From Paenibacillus kobensis NBRC 15729 (GTDB lineage: Bacteria; Bacillota; Bacilli; Paenibacillales; Paenibacillaceae), in assembly GCF_004000825.1 (NCBI RefSeq), contig NZ_BILZ01000024.1, forward strand, positions 22,304 through 86,303: DNA of 64,000 nt, read 5' to 3'. The notes beneath the pieces were generated by a model. That model did not search any database and was not told the DNA's origin. It saw only the letters and a program-made list of their open reading frames with translations. Positions 33,879 to 43,987 of this stretch are shown here, piece after piece (within the stretch, counting starts at the first letter, position 1; every line of letters begins with the position of its first letter). A program made the translations under genes and the position numbers.

Positions 33879-35044
33879 CATGCCAAGAGGTGATGGAATA
33901 TATGCAGCGGCAGCTCGATGATGATCTGAACGATCACGAAGCCGACGCGTTGACAGCACATACACGTTATTGCTCGGATTGCGCCGACATGTTCGAACGG
34001 CTGAAGCGGTTGTCTGCCGAACTAGACAATTTGCCCAAAGTCGTTCCTGCTTTTAGTCTTGTCGATGCTATTATTCCGCAACTGGACCTGTTCGATTCCG
34101 AGCGTCAAGAGAGCGGAATTGCTATAGAGTCGAAGTTATTTGAACGTGGAGCAGAACCGGCTGGCGGCCAAGAGACGGAGATTGTACCTATAAGCCGCCG
34201 TTCTGCGCGCGGTCGTGAGAAAGGATGGCTGAAACGGATTTCTTGGCCGGCTGTAACAGGCGTTGCCGCAGCCGGACTTGTTGCCGGATTGTTTCTCGTT
34301 ATGTTCAATCCGACGTCCGCTCCTGACTTGAAGAGCGACTCCGCCTCGATGGAGTCGGCAACCGCATCGTTAGAACAGAAAGACATGAGCGCTGCTGACG
34401 GCGCGAAGTCGAAGCAATCTGCCGACGAGGTCCGCATCGAGTCGACGACTGAAGAAAACTCGACCGCATCGAAAGTTCAATCGAAGTCAGTCGCAACGGG
34501 TCAGCAGCCGACGGAAGCGCCGAGCAGTTCGGATGTCAACAAAAAAATCGATGTCGTTACGCCGTACGCGGACGTTCCCGGTTATCATATAGAGGATCAA
34601 TCCGGAACATCTGCGCCGCTTGCGCCGAGCGATGAGGCGACTAGAAACTACAACAGCAATAGCGCCATCACTGGCGCTGGGAGCGCCGGAAGCGACAGTG
34701 CCGATGCAGCCGCCGACCGTAAAGAAGTAACCATGATCGCGAAAGACCAATACGGCGAACCGATGGGCATTACGAGCACCGGCAGCTCATCAAGCGCCGA
34801 CATTTCGAACGTCGTACCGTCGCCGGACGGATCATTATCGGCCGCAATCGTAGACGGAGCCGTACTCGTGTATACATCGCAGGAGGGAACCGTCCAGCTC
34901 GACAGCGGCAAGAAAACCGGCACGATAAGCGGGCTGCAATGGTCGGATGACGGCAAAGCGCTGTTCTTCGAAGTGAAGGCAGACGGCGGACAGACGACGC
35001 ATTACAAGATCGATACGCAAGAATGGACAATTGCGTCGCAATAA
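33875..35044 (+). CDS. Membrane anti-sigma factor with zinc-finger domain
   Basis: 389 residues. The N-terminal ZAS domain has the HxxxCxxC motif (HTRYCSDC, about residues 29-36) that holds the sigma factor. One membrane span at about 125-147 follows a basic stretch. The outer part has a long Ser/Thr/Asp/Ala-rich linker (about 150-310) and ends with about 80 residues that look like beta-propeller blades (SPDGSLSAAIVDGAVLVY; LQWSDDGKALFF). Stress is probably sensed by this outer domain or by regulated proteolysis. ATG 33875 overlaps the sigma stop (ATGA). Confidence 0.9.
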   Translation: MTCQEVMEYMQRQLDDDLNDHEADALTAHTRYCSDCADMFERLKRLSAELDNLPKVVPAFSLVDAIIPQLDLFDSERQESGIAIESKLFERGAEPAGGQETEIVPISRRSARGREKGWLKRISWPAVTGVAAAGLVAGLFLVMFNPTSAPDLKSDSASMESATASLEQKDMSAADGAKSKQSADEVRIESTTEENSTASKVQSKSVATGQQPTEAPSSSDVNKKIDVVTPYADVPGYHIEDQSGTSAPLAPSDEATRNYNSNSAITGAGSAGSDSADAAADRKEVTMIAKDQYGEPMGITSTGSSSSADISNVVPSPDGSLSAAIVDGAVLVYTSQEGTVQLDSGKKTGTISGLQWSDDGKALFFEVKADGGQTTHYKIDTQEWTIASQ

Positions 35045-35188
35045 GATGAATGGAATCGGCACACTTGCTGATGGCCTTGCGTATAGTATATAGAAGGCGT
35101 CAGCGACGGTAACCTTGACGTCGTATGACCATCACCGCGGCGGGGGCCATGGACCCGCACGGATGATGTTTATATAGATGTTCAGGGA

Positions 35189-35223
35189 CAAAGGGATGGA
35201 GACCTAATAGCTCCATCCCTTTG
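35189..35223. repeat. 13-bp perfect hairpin before holA
   Basis: CAAAGGGATGGAG (35189-35201) and CTCCATCCCTTTG (35211-35223) are perfect inverted repeats with a nine-base loop. There is no T run, so it is either a weak terminator for the anti-sigma gene or a structure in the holA leader. A possible promoter (TTGCTG 35065-35070, 16 bases, TATATA 35087-35092) lies upstream of it. Confidence 0.6.
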
Positions 35224-35276
35224 TTGACGACTACGGGAATGTGCCGCTTAGTGCAGCGTGTATAGGGGGCAGCAGG

Positions 35277-36326
35277 ATGGAGACGAAGGATATTTATAAA
35301 GAATTGAGCAGTGGCCGAATCCGGCCGGTATATGTGGCATACGGTACTGACCGTTACCGGATGGAGCAGTTCGCGACATTGCTGGCGGACAAGCTGTTCA
35401 AGCCGGAAGAACGTGAGCTTGGCATCGTCAAGTTCGATACGTCCGAGTCGCCGATTGAAGAGGCTGCTGCGGAAGCCGAGACGTTGCCCTTTTTCGTCGA
35501 ACGCAAACTGATCGTCATTCGCGACGCTTCCGTGCTTGCAGCAGCGGGCGCTGGCGCCAAGGAAGGAAAGTTGGAGCATCGGGCCGAGCGCATGCTGGAA
35601 TATATCGACAATCCGGCGGAGACAACGGTCATTTTATTTCTTGTGTATGCGGACAAATTGGACGAGCGGCGCAAGCTTGTGAAGCGGCTTAAGGAGCAGG
35701 GGGCGGTACTTGCCTTTAACGAGCTCGATGGACCGGAGCTTCGGCGGTGGGTCGTCCGCAGATCGTCGGAGCAAGGCAGGACGATAACGGAGGATGCTGC
35801 CGATCTGCTCGTTGCCCGTACGGGTACGAGATTGCAGCAGCTCGCGCAGGAGACGGATAAGCTATGTCTATATGCTGGTCCAAGCGGCACGATCTCGGCG
35901 AAGGACGTTGAGCTTCTGACAGCGTCAACGGTCGAGGAGGACGTGTTCGCGCTCGTGGATGCGATTGCGGGAGTGCAGACAGCAAGAGCTCTTCGTTTGT
36001 ACCACGAGCTGCTTCAACGCAAAGAAGAGCCGATTAAGATCGCAGCGCTGCTTGCCTCGCAGTTGAGACTGATGCTGCAGGTGAAAGAGCTGTCGGGGCA
36101 GCATTACTCTCCGCAGCAAATGGCTTCGCAGCTCGGCATTCATCCGTTCCGGGTGAAGCTTGCCTCTGAGAAAACAGCGAAATTTTCGCTCAAGCGTCTC
36201 GGGGAATGTATGGCTGAGCTTGCCGAACTCGATTACCGGATGAAGACCGGACAAGTAGACAAGACGCTTGGACTGGAGCTGTTTCTGCTGTCGTTCGGTC
36301 ACGGGGTTCAAGCCGGCAACGCCTAG
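35277..36326 (+). CDS. holA: DNA polymerase III delta subunit
   Basis: 349 residues. HolA (YqeN) is the clamp-loader subunit that opens the sliding clamp. Recognisable parts are the N-terminal RPVYVAYGTDRYRMEQFATL, the ELDGPELRRWV segment and the C-terminal LLASQLRLMLQVKEL and HPFRVKLASEKTAKFS. ATG 35277 after TAGGGGG is chosen; an earlier in-frame ATG at 35241 has no ribosome site. Position before rpsT matches B. subtilis. Confidence 0.94.
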   Translation: METKDIYKELSSGRIRPVYVAYGTDRYRMEQFATLLADKLFKPEERELGIVKFDTSESPIEEAAAEAETLPFFVERKLIVIRDASVLAAAGAGAKEGKLEHRAERMLEYIDNPAETTVILFLVYADKLDERRKLVKRLKEQGAVLAFNELDGPELRRWVVRRSSEQGRTITEDAADLLVARTGTRLQQLAQETDKLCLYAGPSGTISAKDVELLTASTVEEDVFALVDAIAGVQTARALRLYHELLQRKEEPIKIAALLASQLRLMLQVKELSGQHYSPQQMASQLGIHPFRVKLASEKTAKFSLKRLGECMAELAELDYRMKTGQVDKTLGLELFLLSFGHGVQAGNA

Positions 36327-36336
36327 CGCTTATCAA

Positions 36337-36371
36337 AAAGAAGCTGTCGGACATTGTCCGACAGCTTCTTT
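36337..36371. terminator. Bidirectional terminator between holA and rpsT
   Basis: AAAGAAGCTGTCGGACA (36337-36353) and TGTCCGACAGCTTCTTT (36355-36371) are perfect inverted repeats. On the plus side the stem ends in TTCTTTA; on the minus side it is followed by CTTTTTG. It ends holA and backs up the rpsT terminator. Confidence 0.85.
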
Positions 36372-36389
36372 AATGTGAAATAAGCAATG

Positions 36390-36425
36390 AAAAAACGGCT
36401 CCCTGTTCCGAAGAACGGGAGCCGT
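36390..36425 (-). terminator. Rho-independent terminator of rpsT
   Basis: On the minus strand the stem ACGGCTCCCGTTC/GAACAGGGAGCCGT (36395-36425) is followed by six T (complement of 36390-36395), directly after the rpsT stop. Confidence 0.93.
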
Positions 36426-36431
36426 CATTCA

Positions 36432-36704
36432 TTAAGCTTGTGCCGAAAGGGCATTCAGCTTCTTAGCAAGACGGGACTTTTTGCGGGCAGCCGCGTTTTT
36501 ATGAATCAGGCCTTTCGTTGCCGCTTTGTCCAGCTTTTTCGTCGCAGCGATGAGAGCTGCTTGAGCAGCTGCAGCATCCGTACCGGCGATTGCTTGGTCA
36601 GCAGCTTTAACGGCCGTGCGAAGTGCGGATTTTTGCGAAGCGTTCAGTGCGCGACGTTTCTCGCTCGTCTTCACGCGTTTAATAGCGGATTTAATGTTTG
36701 GCAT
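36432..36704 (-). CDS. rpsT: Ribosomal protein S20
   Basis: 90 residues, highly basic and Ala-rich helical protein: [20 protein letters not shown], then [20 protein letters not shown]20 binds 16S rRNA in the 30S subunit. ATG 36704 is eight bases after AGGAGGTG. It is transcribed against its neighbours, as in B. subtilis. Confidence 0.98.
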   Translation of the reverse strand: MPNIKSAIKRVKTSEKRRALNASQKSALRTAVKAADQAIAGTDAAAAQAALIAATKKLDKAATKGLIHKNAAARKKSRLAKKLNALSAQA

Positions 36705-36832
36705 CACATTCACCTCCTGTAAAAAGGGAAAAAACCCAATACTGCAACACAACTTAAAATATCTTACCATGGGCTCGCCCAAAAAGCAATAGCGGTGAGC
36801 CGAGTTGTACTGATAGGTTTAAATATTTGTCC

Positions 36833-36862
36833 GCATAGAACGATCCGTGCCATCGCACACTA
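36833..36862 (+). promoter_or_regulatory. Possible sigma-F/sigma-G promoter of gpr
   Basis: GCATA (36833-36837), an 18-base spacer and CACACTA (36856-36862) resemble the forespore consensus (gYATA and CATACTA). It lies 31 bases before gpr, which in B. subtilis is read by sigma-F and sigma-G. One mismatch in the -10; treat as a candidate. Confidence 0.35.
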
Positions 36863-36893
36863 ACGGCAAAAAAGGAAGGGGACGGATAAAGGC

Positions 36894-37904
36894 ATGGAAG
36901 ATGCACTCGATCTGCGCCGTTATGACGTTTATACCGATCTGGCGCTGGAAGCGAAGGAGATTGCCGAAGCAGCGGGAGGCGGACCGATACCTGGTGTACT
37001 GTCCGATTTGCTTGAGGAGGACGGGATTAAAGTGTCGCGCGTGCATGTGCAGACCGATCAAGGATCGCGCGCGATAGGCAAGATGCCTGGCCGGTACGTA
37101 ACGCTGGAGGTCCCGGATCTTCGCAAAGGCGATACAGGGCTGCAGGACAAAGTGGCGACTCGGTTCGCGAAGGAATTCGAAACCTTTCTAGAGCAAGCTG
37201 GCGTTGGCAAAACGTCAAAAATACTGATCGTCGGATTGGGCAATTGGAACGTGACGCCGGATGCGCTTGGGCCGCTTGTCGTCGAGAATGTTATGGTGAC
37301 GCGGCAATTTTTCGAGCTGATGCCGGATCAGGTTGCGCCAGGCTATCGTCCCGTCAGTGCAGTTGCGCCCGGCGTGCTCGGCATAACGGGGATTGAATCA
37401 TCCGAAATCGTCCAGGGTATAGTGGAACGGACGAGGCCCGACGCCGTTATTGCAATCGATGCTCTTGCATCCAAAGCGCTTGAGCGGGTCAACACGACGA
37501 TTCAGATCGCGGATACGGGCATTCATCCGGGGTCCGGTATCGGCAATAAACGGAAAGGAATAACGAAGGAAATACTAGGCGTTCCGGTCATCGCGATCGG
37601 TGTGCCTACCGTTGTATTCGCCTCCAATATCGTGAACGACTGTCTGCGGATGCTTGAAGAACATCTCGCTTCACATACCCAGAATGCCGGACCGCAAATT
37701 ATGGGCATGATGCATCAAATGGCGGAGAACGAGAGACTGCAGTTGGTCAAAGAGGTGCTGCACCCGCTCGGCCACGATCTGATCGTGACGCCGAAGGAGA
37801 TTGATCAATTCATCGAGGATATCGCGAACATCATTGCAAGCGGATTGAATGCATCGCTGCACGATGCCGTCGACTCTTCGAATGTAGCGGCTTATACGCA
37901 TTAA
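36894..37904 (+). CDS. gpr: GPR endopeptidase (germination protease)
   Basis: 336 residues. GPR is made as a zymogen in the forespore and degrades small acid-soluble spore proteins at germination. Clear family segments are RYDVYTDLALEA (the propeptide-processing region), VGLGNWNVTPDALGPLVV, DAVIAIDALASKAL, IQIADTGIHPGSGIGNKRK and VPTVVFASNIVNDCL. AAGGAAGGGG precedes ATG 36894. In B. subtilis spoIIP follows directly; here an antiporter gene lies between. Confidence 0.96.
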   Translation: MEDALDLRRYDVYTDLALEAKEIAEAAGGGPIPGVLSDLLEEDGIKVSRVHVQTDQGSRAIGKMPGRYVTLEVPDLRKGDTGLQDKVATRFAKEFETFLEQAGVGKTSKILIVGLGNWNVTPDALGPLVVENVMVTRQFFELMPDQVAPGYRPVSAVAPGVLGITGIESSEIVQGIVERTRPDAVIAIDALASKALERVNTTIQIADTGIHPGSGIGNKRKGITKEILGVPVIAIGVPTVVFASNIVNDCLRMLEEHLASHTQNAGPQIMGMMHQMAENERLQLVKEVLHPLGHDLIVTPKEIDQFIEDIANIIASGLNASLHDAVDSSNVAAYTH

Positions 37905-37919
37905 TTGCGATACCCTAAC

Positions 37920-37960
37920 AGGATTTCGTCAGGCATGACTGCCGGCGAAATCCTATTTTG
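37920..37960 (+). terminator. Terminator after gpr
   Basis: AGGATTTCG (37920-37928) pairs with CGAAATCCT (37946-37954), followed by ATTTTG. The T run is short. Confidence 0.65.
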
Positions 37961-37980
37961 CTCATTAAGGAGGCAATCGG

Positions 37981-40029
37981 ATGACGCTGTTTCTGATGGT
38001 GCTGGTATTGCTGTCGCTGCTGGCTGTGTCGCAAATTGTGAACCGGATCGTACCGGCTGTCCCTGTTCCCATTATTCAGATTGCGCTTGGAGCGCTGGTG
38101 ACGATCGCGCCTTGGCAGTTCGATTTGGCGTTTCATCCGGAGCTGTTCTTTATCTTATTCATCGCGCCGCTGCTGTTCAGCGACGGCAAACGGACACCTC
38201 GCCAGGAGCTGTGGCAGCTGCGCCTGCCGATTCTGCTGCTTGCGGTCGGTCTCGTATTTGCAACGGTGCTTGTCGGTGGATTGACCATTCATGCTCTTAT
38301 TCCAACGATACCGCTTGCGGCGGCATTTGGGCTTGCGGCGATTTTGTCTCCTACCGACGCTGTTGCCGTATCGGCGATCGCTGCGAGAGCGCAGTTGCCG
38401 CAGACTATTCACCGGCTTCTGGAGGGCGAATCGCTGATGAACGATGCGTCGGGTCTTGTCGCGTTCAAGTTCGCCATTGCCGCTGCTGTAACAGGCGTGT
38501 TCTCGCTCTGGCAAGCCTCGATTAGCTTTATCGTCATTTCATTAGGCGGCTTGGTCGCCGGAGCGCTGCTCTCGCTCGCGATCATATGGATAAGGGTGAT
38601 GCTGCGGCGGTTCGGAATGGAGGACGTGACCGTGCATGTGCTGATCCAGCTGTTGACGCCTTTCGTTCTGTATTATATAGCCGAACATTTTGGATTGTCG
38701 GGCATTCTGGCAGCCGTCGCTGGGGGAATCGTGCATGCGGTGGAGCAGGACCGGACCCGGTATGCTTCTTTGGAGTTGAAAGTTGTATCCGAGAGCACAT
38801 GGTCTGTCATGCTCTTTATTATGAACGGCCTCGTATTTGTTCTGCTTGGTTTGCAAATTCCGGATGTCATCTACGCTATTCTGCACGATCCAGCACACAA
38901 TTCCTCCCAATCTTTCGGGTATGCGCTGCTGTTGTACGGAGAGCTGATTGCGCTTCGGTTCGTCTGGCTGTTGTCCTCGGTACGGCTGACGTGGCCGCTG
39001 TTCCGCCACAGCGAGAAGAAGGAGAATATTCACTGGAAGTCGCTCGCCGTCATGTCGGTGTCGGGGGTCAGAGGAGCGCTGACGCTGGCCGGCGCTTTCA
39101 CGATTCCGCTCGTACTGAATAACGGCTCGGCGTTCCCTGAGCGGAATTTGATACTGTTCTTGGCCGCTTGCGTCATTATTCTATCGCTGGCCGGTGCTAG
39201 CATCGCGCTTCCTGTTCTGACTAGAACGGCATCCCGTTCGATGGAAGGGGCGGAGACGGTGGAACGGGAGGCGGAACTGCAGTGTATTTCCGCTGCGATG
39301 CGAGCAGTCAAGCAAGCGGGAGAAACGAATCAGCCAGCTGTCGCCGCCGTACTGCTTGAGAACGAAAGACGTGTGGCTGCGATTCAGCGAAACAAAGCGA
39401 TGTCCCAAGACGCCAAGCAGTACAGGCAGCAGGAGCTGGCGATGCGCAGACTTGGCGTCGAGAAAGAGAAACAATATATCGAGGGGCTGCTTGAGAAGGG
39501 GGAGCTTCGAGAAGAAGAGGCCGATGTGCTGCTTACGATCCTTAATCATATTCAACTGTCGTTGACGAGTCATTTGCGTGTATGGGGAAGTATGTTCGCG
39601 AAGCTGTTCCGCCGCCTAATTGCGACGTTCGTGCCATTCATGCGGCCGGAGTTCGAGCCTCTGACGCATGTGAGACGGGCGGGAGTGATTAAGCTGCGCC
39701 TTCGGTCGGCGGAAGCTGCGATTGAGGCACTGCGCAAGGAACGTACAGGACCGAATCGGGCTGCTGCTGCTAGAGTTGTGCACTATTACAAGCGGATGAC
39801 AGCGGAGCTGATGAAGCAGCTCGGTTCGGAGGATCTGAGCGAATGCTCGAACGAGGCGCTCAAGGAGCTTGAATTGCTGTGTGTTCAGGCGGAGCGGGAT
39901 GAACTTCGCCAATTGTTTCAACAGGGCAAGCTGACGCGCAAGCAACTGAATAAACTGCAGATGCAAGCGAGCATTCGCGAAGCGGATATTATGGACAAAA
40001 GATGGGGAGTGCCGGAACTCGAACCCTAG
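37981..40029 (+). CDS. CPA1-family Na+/H+ antiporter
   Basis: 682 residues. About twelve membrane spans in the first 410 residues with the CPA1 motifs LSPTDAVAV (transport Asp) and EGESLMNDASGLVAFK, then a hydrophilic, helical C-terminal half of about 270 residues rich in Glu, Arg and Lys, probably regulatory. It would exchange cytoplasmic Na+ or K+ for protons. AGGAGGC lies before ATG 37981. It sits between gpr and spoIIP, interrupting the usual gene order. Confidence 0.92.
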   Translation: MTLFLMVLVLLSLLAVSQIVNRIVPAVPVPIIQIALGALVTIAPWQFDLAFHPELFFILFIAPLLFSDGKRTPRQELWQLRLPILLLAVGLVFATVLVGGLTIHALIPTIPLAAAFGLAAILSPTDAVAVSAIAARAQLPQTIHRLLEGESLMNDASGLVAFKFAIAAAVTGVFSLWQASISFIVISLGGLVAGALLSLAIIWIRVMLRRFGMEDVTVHVLIQLLTPFVLYYIAEHFGLSGILAAVAGGIVHAVEQDRTRYASLELKVVSESTWSVMLFIMNGLVFVLLGLQIPDVIYAILHDPAHNSSQSFGYALLLYGELIALRFVWLLSSVRLTWPLFRHSEKKENIHWKSLAVMSVSGVRGALTLAGAFTIPLVLNNGSAFPERNLILFLAACVIILSLAGASIALPVLTRTASRSMEGAETVEREAELQCISAAMRAVKQAGETNQPAVAAVLLENERRVAAIQRNKAMSQDAKQYRQQELAMRRLGVEKEKQYIEGLLEKGELREEEADVLLTILNHIQLSLTSHLRVWGSMFAKLFRRLIATFVPFMRPEFEPLTHVRRAGVIKLRLRSAEAAIEALRKERTGPNRAAAARVVHYYKRMTAELMKQLGSEDLSECSNEALKELELLCVQAERDELRQLFQQGKLTRKQLNKLQMQASIREADIMDKRWGVPELEP

Positions 40030-40168
40030 CATAATAACCGCAGTTACAATTGCACCGGGCTAATGCGATTATGATGATTCTCTCATTTTCGGCATCCCGG
40101 TTCTACCAGTTCTCTAATTCTCATAGGCTAGTAACAGTCTAAGAGCGTAATAGGGAGGCTGGGCAAGA

Positions 40169-41485
40169 ATGAAACGAATGATCCTAACGTTCAACTGGAG
40201 CAGAGGCAGCCGCAAATGGAGGCAGCTGCTCGTGACGGGTCGTACATTCGCGATGCTGTCGGTAAGTTCCATGGCTTTTTTTGTCGCGATTGGCGTCGGC
40301 GATATGATTCATCAGCGAACGGCAGCGTCTCCCGGGACGACGATGAAAGGGGTAGCGGCCAACGTTTCGGGGACGTTCTTCTCGGATATGCTAGAAATGG
40401 AAGTGCCTGCGTACTCGCCGAAGAAAGAGGGGGGCAGGGCACTGGCTCCTAAGCAAGTTAGCCGGTTTCTTCTTCGGCTCGTCACGGATGTGAATCCGAA
40501 CGATCCGCACAGTCTGCTGGCAAGAGAAATGCCTGGCATTACGACGGACGAGCCGTTCTTGATCCGCAGCGGCTCAGGCAATGAGACAGCGGTCGGTCCG
40601 GAAGATCATGCGCCAATTCCAGGGGCAGCGGATTCGGGCTCGAACGGTAACGGCGGCTTCGTACCGAATACAGACACACCGGACGGCAGTCCGGCAGAGG
40701 GGTCTGGTTCGGTTGGAAGCCATGATCCGGCTGTGGAAGGAACCGGTGGAGAACCGGGAGCCGGGGGGGCGGATGAGGGACAGCCGGACGAAGGCGGTCA
40801 ACCGGCAGCGCCACCCGATTCACCTGGCAAGACGGATGAACCCGTCGTCTTTGTCTACCACTCGCATAACCGGGAATCTTGGTTTCCAGTCATCGGAGGC
40901 GGCGGAGACGATCCGACCTCACTGAAGCAAAATATTACACTCGTCGGCCAACGGCTCGCGGACAAGCTTGAAGAGCTGGGGCTTGGAGCGGAAACGTCCA
41001 AAACCGATTACCCGACGGCAATCAAAAATTATAAATGGGTATTGTCCTACAAATATTCTCGTAAGACGGTCCAGGATGCGCTAGCGGCAGACGACAAATT
41101 GAAGTTTATATTTGACATTCACCGCGATTCCCAGAAGCGGAAGTATACGACGACGACGATCGACGGCAAGTCTTATGCGCAGGTCTATTTCATTATCGGA
41201 CAGGAAAATCCGAATTGGCAGAAAAACGAGAAGCTCGCCACCGAAATTCATAAAGCGCTGGAGGAGAAGTATCCCGGCATTTCGCGCGGTGTATGGGGCA
41301 AGACGTCCAAGGATGGCAACGGGGAGTACAATCAGTCGTTGTCGCCGGGAAGCGTGTTGATCGAAATCGGCGGTGTCGATAATACGCTCGAAGAATCGTA
41401 CCGCACTGCGGATGCGCTGGCGAAAGTGATTGCTGAATTGTACTGGGGCGACGCGGAACGGGCAACGGTTCCGCATGAAAGCTAG
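40169..41485 (+). CDS. spoIIP: Stage II sporulation protein P
   Basis: 438 residues. SpoIIP is an amidase and endopeptidase that, with SpoIID and SpoIIM, degrades septal peptidoglycan during engulfment. An N-terminal span (about 24-46) is followed by a disordered Gly/Pro/Ser/Asp-rich linker (about 130-225) and the catalytic domain, with VYHSHNRESWFPV and DIHRDSQKR carrying the zinc-site His residues and SVLIEIGGVDNTLEE near the end. AGGGAGG precedes ATG 40169. The linker makes it longer than B. subtilis SpoIIP (401). Confidence 0.95.
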   Translation: MKRMILTFNWSRGSRKWRQLLVTGRTFAMLSVSSMAFFVAIGVGDMIHQRTAASPGTTMKGVAANVSGTFFSDMLEMEVPAYSPKKEGGRALAPKQVSRFLLRLVTDVNPNDPHSLLAREMPGITTDEPFLIRSGSGNETAVGPEDHAPIPGAADSGSNGNGGFVPNTDTPDGSPAEGSGSVGSHDPAVEGTGGEPGAGGADEGQPDEGGQPAAPPDSPGKTDEPVVFVYHSHNRESWFPVIGGGGDDPTSLKQNITLVGQRLADKLEELGLGAETSKTDYPTAIKNYKWVLSYKYSRKTVQDALAADDKLKFIFDIHRDSQKRKYTTTTIDGKSYAQVYFIIGQENPNWQKNEKLATEIHKALEEKYPGISRGVWGKTSKDGNGEYNQSLSPGSVLIEIGGVDNTLEESYRTADALAKVIAELYWGDAERATVPHES

Positions 41486-41539
41486 ACAGTAAGATAATGA
41501 CGATTAGCGGCGCTTTGCCGCCGGAAAGAAGGGATATCG

Positions 41540-41971
41540 ATGAGACGGGACGGATGGAAATGGGCGCTGGCCGGCGGCGCGATCGCTCTGCTAATCGTCT
41601 ATGGACTCGATTCGGCGGACAGCGGAATTGAGAATGTGTACGGTCCAGTAGGGGAAGGCGCGCAGACGCACGCCGTTAACGAGAATTTCGAGCCGTTGCA
41701 GAACGGACAAACGGATGTTCGAAGCAATGCAGCCCAGAAGGGTGAAGGCAGCGTAGAAGCAGGTACTGTATCCGGCAGGACGAAACAGCAAGAGACGGTG
41801 CAGCGCGATGCGCAGCCATATACTCCGGAGGAGCGGCTGCCGGGTGTGCCGTATGATACGAGCGAGCCAGCGGTGAACAAACTTGCCGACGGGGCTGCCG
41901 GCGTGCTGCAATCGGTGTCAAGCGGCGGCATCAAGCTGTTCGTGTCCGTATTCGACGGCATTATGGATTAG
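41540..41971 (+). CDS. Single-span protein after spoIIP (YqxA-like position)
   Basis: 143 residues: an N-terminal membrane anchor (about 8-22), the stretch YGLDSADSGIENVYGP, a polar linker, and a C-terminal helix (LADGAAGVLQSVSSGGIKLF). It occupies the place of B. subtilis yqxA (DUF3679), and the segment after the anchor vaguely resembles that family, but the match is weak. AAAGAAGGG lies before ATG 41540. Function unknown; by position it may act in sporulation. Confidence 0.65.
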   Translation: MRRDGWKWALAGGAIALLIVYGLDSADSGIENVYGPVGEGAQTHAVNENFEPLQNGQTDVRSNAAQKGEGSVEAGTVSGRTKQQETVQRDAQPYTPEERLPGVPYDTSEPAVNKLADGAAGVLQSVSSGGIKLFVSVFDGIMD

Positions 41972-41996
41972 CAGGACGGTACTGTACAAGCGTCCG

Positions 41997-42025
41997 TTGC
42001 CGCCTTGCACCAATACTGCTATAAT
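41997..42025 (+). promoter_or_regulatory. Candidate sigma-A promoter of lepA
   Basis: TTGCCG (41997-42002) and TATAAT (42020-42025) with a 17-base spacer, 41 bases before lepA. Confidence 0.55.
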
Positions 42026-42066
42026 TAACGGGATATAGTTAGCACTTAAAGGTGTGGGGGTTACGC

Positions 42067-43884
<1,818 letters not shown>

Positions 43885-43894
43885 CCTAACCGTT

Positions 43895-43925
43895 GACAGG
43901 GAGGGCGATGCTCTTCCTGTCTTTT
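43895..43925 (+). terminator. Weak terminator after lepA
   Basis: GACAGG (43895-43900) pairs with CCTGTC (43916-43921), with G-T pairs extending the stem, followed by TTTT. Confidence 0.55.
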
Positions 43926-43987
43926 CTCATATAAGAGGTTGTGCGGCACTAGCTGCTGCGCAAACTGGCAAGGAGGGCGAATGCCCA

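Noticed and set aside
35100..35579. 159-residue minus-strand frame before and into holA
   Set aside because: It overlaps the holA start, has no ribosome site and no recognisable domain.
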